Source of the DNA: Planctomycetota bacterium
GTDB taxonomy: Bacteria; Planctomycetota; GCA-002687715; DRQF01
Direction of reading: 5' to 3'
DNA: 6,771 bases
NCBI GenBank assembly: GCA_015485455.1
Contig: WFTN01000206.1
Coordinates: 1-6,771 of the forward strand
Shown here: piece after piece, positions 5,676 through 6,771 of the stretch
Position numbering within the stretch: position 1 is the first letter of the stretch
Layout of the letters: every line of letters begins with the position of its first letter
Translations under genes and position numbers: made by a program
The notes under the pieces: generated by a model
What the model saw: only the letters and a program-made list of their open reading frames with translations
The model's database searches: none
What the model was told of the DNA's origin: nothing

Positions 5676-6185
5676 CTAAACGCCGAAGACGTCGTCCAAG
5701 TTGGCTTTGCCAGCGGTGGCGAAATCGTTGTCGAGTTCCAGGCCGGGACGGTCCGAATTCGAACTACGGGAAGCCTCGAACAACTCCATGAGCTTCTTGG
5801 CGGCTTCTGCCGTATAGAGACGAATCATCCCCAGTTGAGTCTGGTCATCAAAAATGACCGTCAGGATGGTGCGATCATCAATCAAAGTCAGTTGCAGATT
5901 GTCACGTTGGCCTTGATGGAACATGACCGAGAACTCGTCTTCTCCCACCATCCGCGCCATTTCGCGGGTAGCGGCAAACGAGCCTGCCACCAAGGCAGAA
6001 AGAGAATCGGTGTCGAAAGAACGAACCGCCCCCTCTTTAGCAACCATGTGGCCTTCTTTATCGATCAGAAGGGAGCACTTGGCACCTGACATGTGATTGA
6101 GCTCCTTAAGAACTTTCACCATGCCTTCAATGTCGTCTTCGTAGAAGACCATGCGGTTGTCTTTTAGTTTTTGGCTGTCATTCAT
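5676..6185 (-). CDS. Roadblock/LC7-domain protein, MglB-like
   Basis: A 169-residue cytosolic protein. Residues about 14-132 form the Roadblock/LC7 fold: FYEDDIEGMVKVLKELNHMS, the strand SLLIDKEGHMVAKEGAV, the helix TDSLSALVAGSFAATREMAR, FSVMFHQGQRDNLQLTLI, then ILTVIFDDQTQLGMIRLY. These match bacterial MglB-type proteins, which act as dimeric regulators (GTPase-activating and guanine-exchange roles) of the Ras-like GTPase MglA in cell polarity and motility. A tail of about 35 residues, acidic and ending ANLDDVFGV, follows the fold. I start at 6185 because AAAAAGGA (6195-6202) lies 9 bases before it; an upstream frame extension to 6284 reads into the preceding gene and has no such site. It follows the tail-anchored gene by 32 bases, probably in one operon. 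No MglA gene follows; a Fic gene with its own operator comes next. Confidence 0.88.
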   Translation of the reverse strand: MNDSQKLKDNRMVFYEDDIEGMVKVLKELNHMSGAKCSLLIDKEGHMVAKEGAVRSFDTDSLSALVAGSFAATREMARMVGEDEFSVMFHQGQRDNLQLTLIDDRTILTVIFDDQTQLGMIRLYTAEAAKKLMELFEASRSSNSDRPGLELDNDFATAGKANLDDVFGV

Positions 6186-6194
6186 GGGACTGGG

Positions 6195-6202
6195 TCCTTT
6201 TT
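6195..6202 (-). promoter_or_regulatory. Ribosome-binding site of the Roadblock gene
   Basis: AAAAAGGA on the minus strand, 9 bases before the ATG at 6185, decides that start. Its GGAC can pair with a GTCC four bases further on, a 4-bp stem that may slightly mask the site. Confidence 0.6.
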
Positions 6203-6217
6203 CAGGGGAATACGATC

Positions 6218-6771
6218 TTATCTGAGGAAGTAGTACCAGCCCGCGGCTGCGGCGGCACCCAGGACAAGAAGGCCTAAGGCCCAAAATATCTTTCCGTCAC
6301 CTCCTCGGCGCCGAGAGGATGAAGAAATCATCATGCCTTCACCCATAATCTGCATGGCCCCGGAGGTCACACCCCGGCGCACACGCCGGGGGTTTTTCTC
6401 ACTACGAGGTTCGCGGATGGAAGGCTTAACGGTCTCCATCGTGGCAACCGCTGCTTCTGGGGCCGCAGTTTCCATGGCCAGTGCGGCGGCTGGCGCTGGA
6501 GCAGAACTCGGAGTCGGCGATAAAGATTGAGGTTGTTGTCCTGGTGACGGTTCCGTCTCCTGAGGAGCTGGGGCGGGGTTTCTCGCACTGGCAACGGGCT
6601 CCGGAGATGACAAGCTCGCTGCTGGTCGGACCTCCGCTGGGGGGGCCGGTTGAGTAAGCGAGGTTGATTCAAATCCCGCTGGGCGAGCTGGCTCTTTGGG
6701 CAGAGTATCGATAGGTGTATTCGACAGCTTAACCAAGGGCTGAGCTCGCTCTGGGGTAGCGGCGATTCCCC
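6218..6771 (-). CDS. Pro/Ala-rich C-terminally membrane-anchored protein (5' end outside window)
   Basis: The frame is open to the right edge: 183 residues are visible and no stop lies upstream. The TTG at 6736 is only an internal codon, since the 11 preceding codons (GIAATPERAQP) continue in the same proline-rich style. Residues up to about 115 of the visible part are low-complexity, rich in Pro, Ala, Ser, Glu and Gln, and probably disordered. A basic stretch follows (EKNPRRVRRGV, later SSSRRRGGDGK). The protein ends in one hydrophobic helix of about 20 residues (FWALGLLVLGAAAAAGWYYF) closed by LR. The basic residues before the helix suggest a cytosolic body with the anchor at the very C-terminus. 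I do not recognise the family; an N-terminal domain may lie outside the window. The Roadblock gene starts 32 bases later, so the two products may work together, for example with this one as the membrane anchor. Confidence 0.75.
   Translation of the reverse strand, partial: GIAATPERAQPLVKLSNTPIDTLPKEPARPAGFESTSLTQPAPPAEVRPAASLSSPEPVASARNPAPAPQETEPSPGQQPQSLSPTPSSAPAPAAALAMETAAPEAAVATMETVKPSIREPRSEKNPRRVRRGVTSGAMQIMGEGMMISSSSRRRGGDGKIFWALGLLVLGAAAAAGWYYFLR
6372..6397 (+). terminator. Intrinsic-terminator-like hairpin, antisense to the tail-anchored gene
   Basis: On the plus strand CCCCGGCG (6372-6379), a 4-base loop, CGCCGGGG (6384-6391), one G and then five T (6393-6397) form a perfect 8-bp GC stem with a T-run. 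It lies inside the minus-strand gene, where it encodes PRRVRRG. No plus-strand gene ends here. It may stop antisense transcription, or be a chance result of the arginine codons. Confidence 0.4.

Noticed and set aside
5661..6089. Plus-strand open frame of 142 residues
   Set aside because: It lies opposite the Roadblock gene, which has clear homology and a good ribosome-binding site.
6186..6284. Extended start of the Roadblock protein at 6284
   Set aside because: It would overlap the end of the tail-anchored gene and encode a non-family stretch. The ATG at 6185 has a good ribosome-binding site.
1..6771. CRISPR arrays, tRNA or rRNA genes, insertion sequences, phage genes
   Set aside because: I saw no regularly spaced repeats, cloverleaf sequences, transposase motifs or terminal inverted repeats with target duplications.

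Overview
All recognisable genes in this window lie on the minus strand, so transcription runs from high to low coordinates. The sequence is bacterial, gene-dense and of medium GC (slightly above half by eye). It carries a SNF2-type helicase, an ECF sigma/anti-sigma pair, a class II-like Fic protein and an MglB-type Roadblock protein. This mix fits an environmental bacterium with many regulators, of the Acidobacteriota, deltaproteobacterial or PVC kind. I cannot assign a phylum from sequence alone. Two genes run off the window edges: the helicase at the left edge (3' end missing) and a proline/alanine-rich tail-anchored protein at the right edge (5' end missing).

Layout in transcription order, from right to left. 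(a) 6771-5676: the C-terminal part of a Pro/Ala-rich protein ending in one membrane helix, then after 32 bases a 169-residue Roadblock/LC7 (MglB-like) protein. They probably form one operon. A strong terminator-shaped hairpin lies inside the first gene but points the opposite way. (b) 5675-5420: an intergenic stretch holding two 27-bp copies of a palindromic operator, 44 bp apart. The nearer copy overlaps the start codon of the Fic gene. (c) 5419-4313: a Fic-domain protein with an inhibitory motif, an intact catalytic motif and a C-terminal winged-helix-like DNA-binding segment. (d) 4312-4085: a leader region with a plausible sigma-70 promoter, an inverted repeat around the expected transcription start, and a 19-codon ORF with an excellent ribosome-binding site. 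(e) 4084-3608: a stand-alone NuoE-like [2Fe-2S] protein. (f) 3517-1612: an ECF sigma factor, a single-pass anti-sigma factor with a large extracytoplasmic domain, and a YkgJ/YcgN-type cysteine-cluster protein. All three are joined by 4-base ATGA overlaps. (g) 1589-1329: a decayed fragment of a DUF4143-type ATPase, with one frameshift and one internal deletion. (h) 1146-1: the N-terminal third or so of a large SNF2-family helicase.

How the parts may work together (inference). Sigma, anti-sigma and cysteine-cluster protein look like one translationally coupled envelope or redox stress module. The NuoE-like iron-sulfur protein just upstream could be a further member or target. The Fic gene looks self-contained: its C-terminal DNA-binding segment and the doubled operator at its own start codon suggest autoregulation. 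The most novel points are that Fic operator pair, the leader ORF before the NuoE-like gene, the sigma/anti-sigma/cysteine-cluster coupling, and an MglB-type protein next to a tail-anchored protein with no MglA in view.
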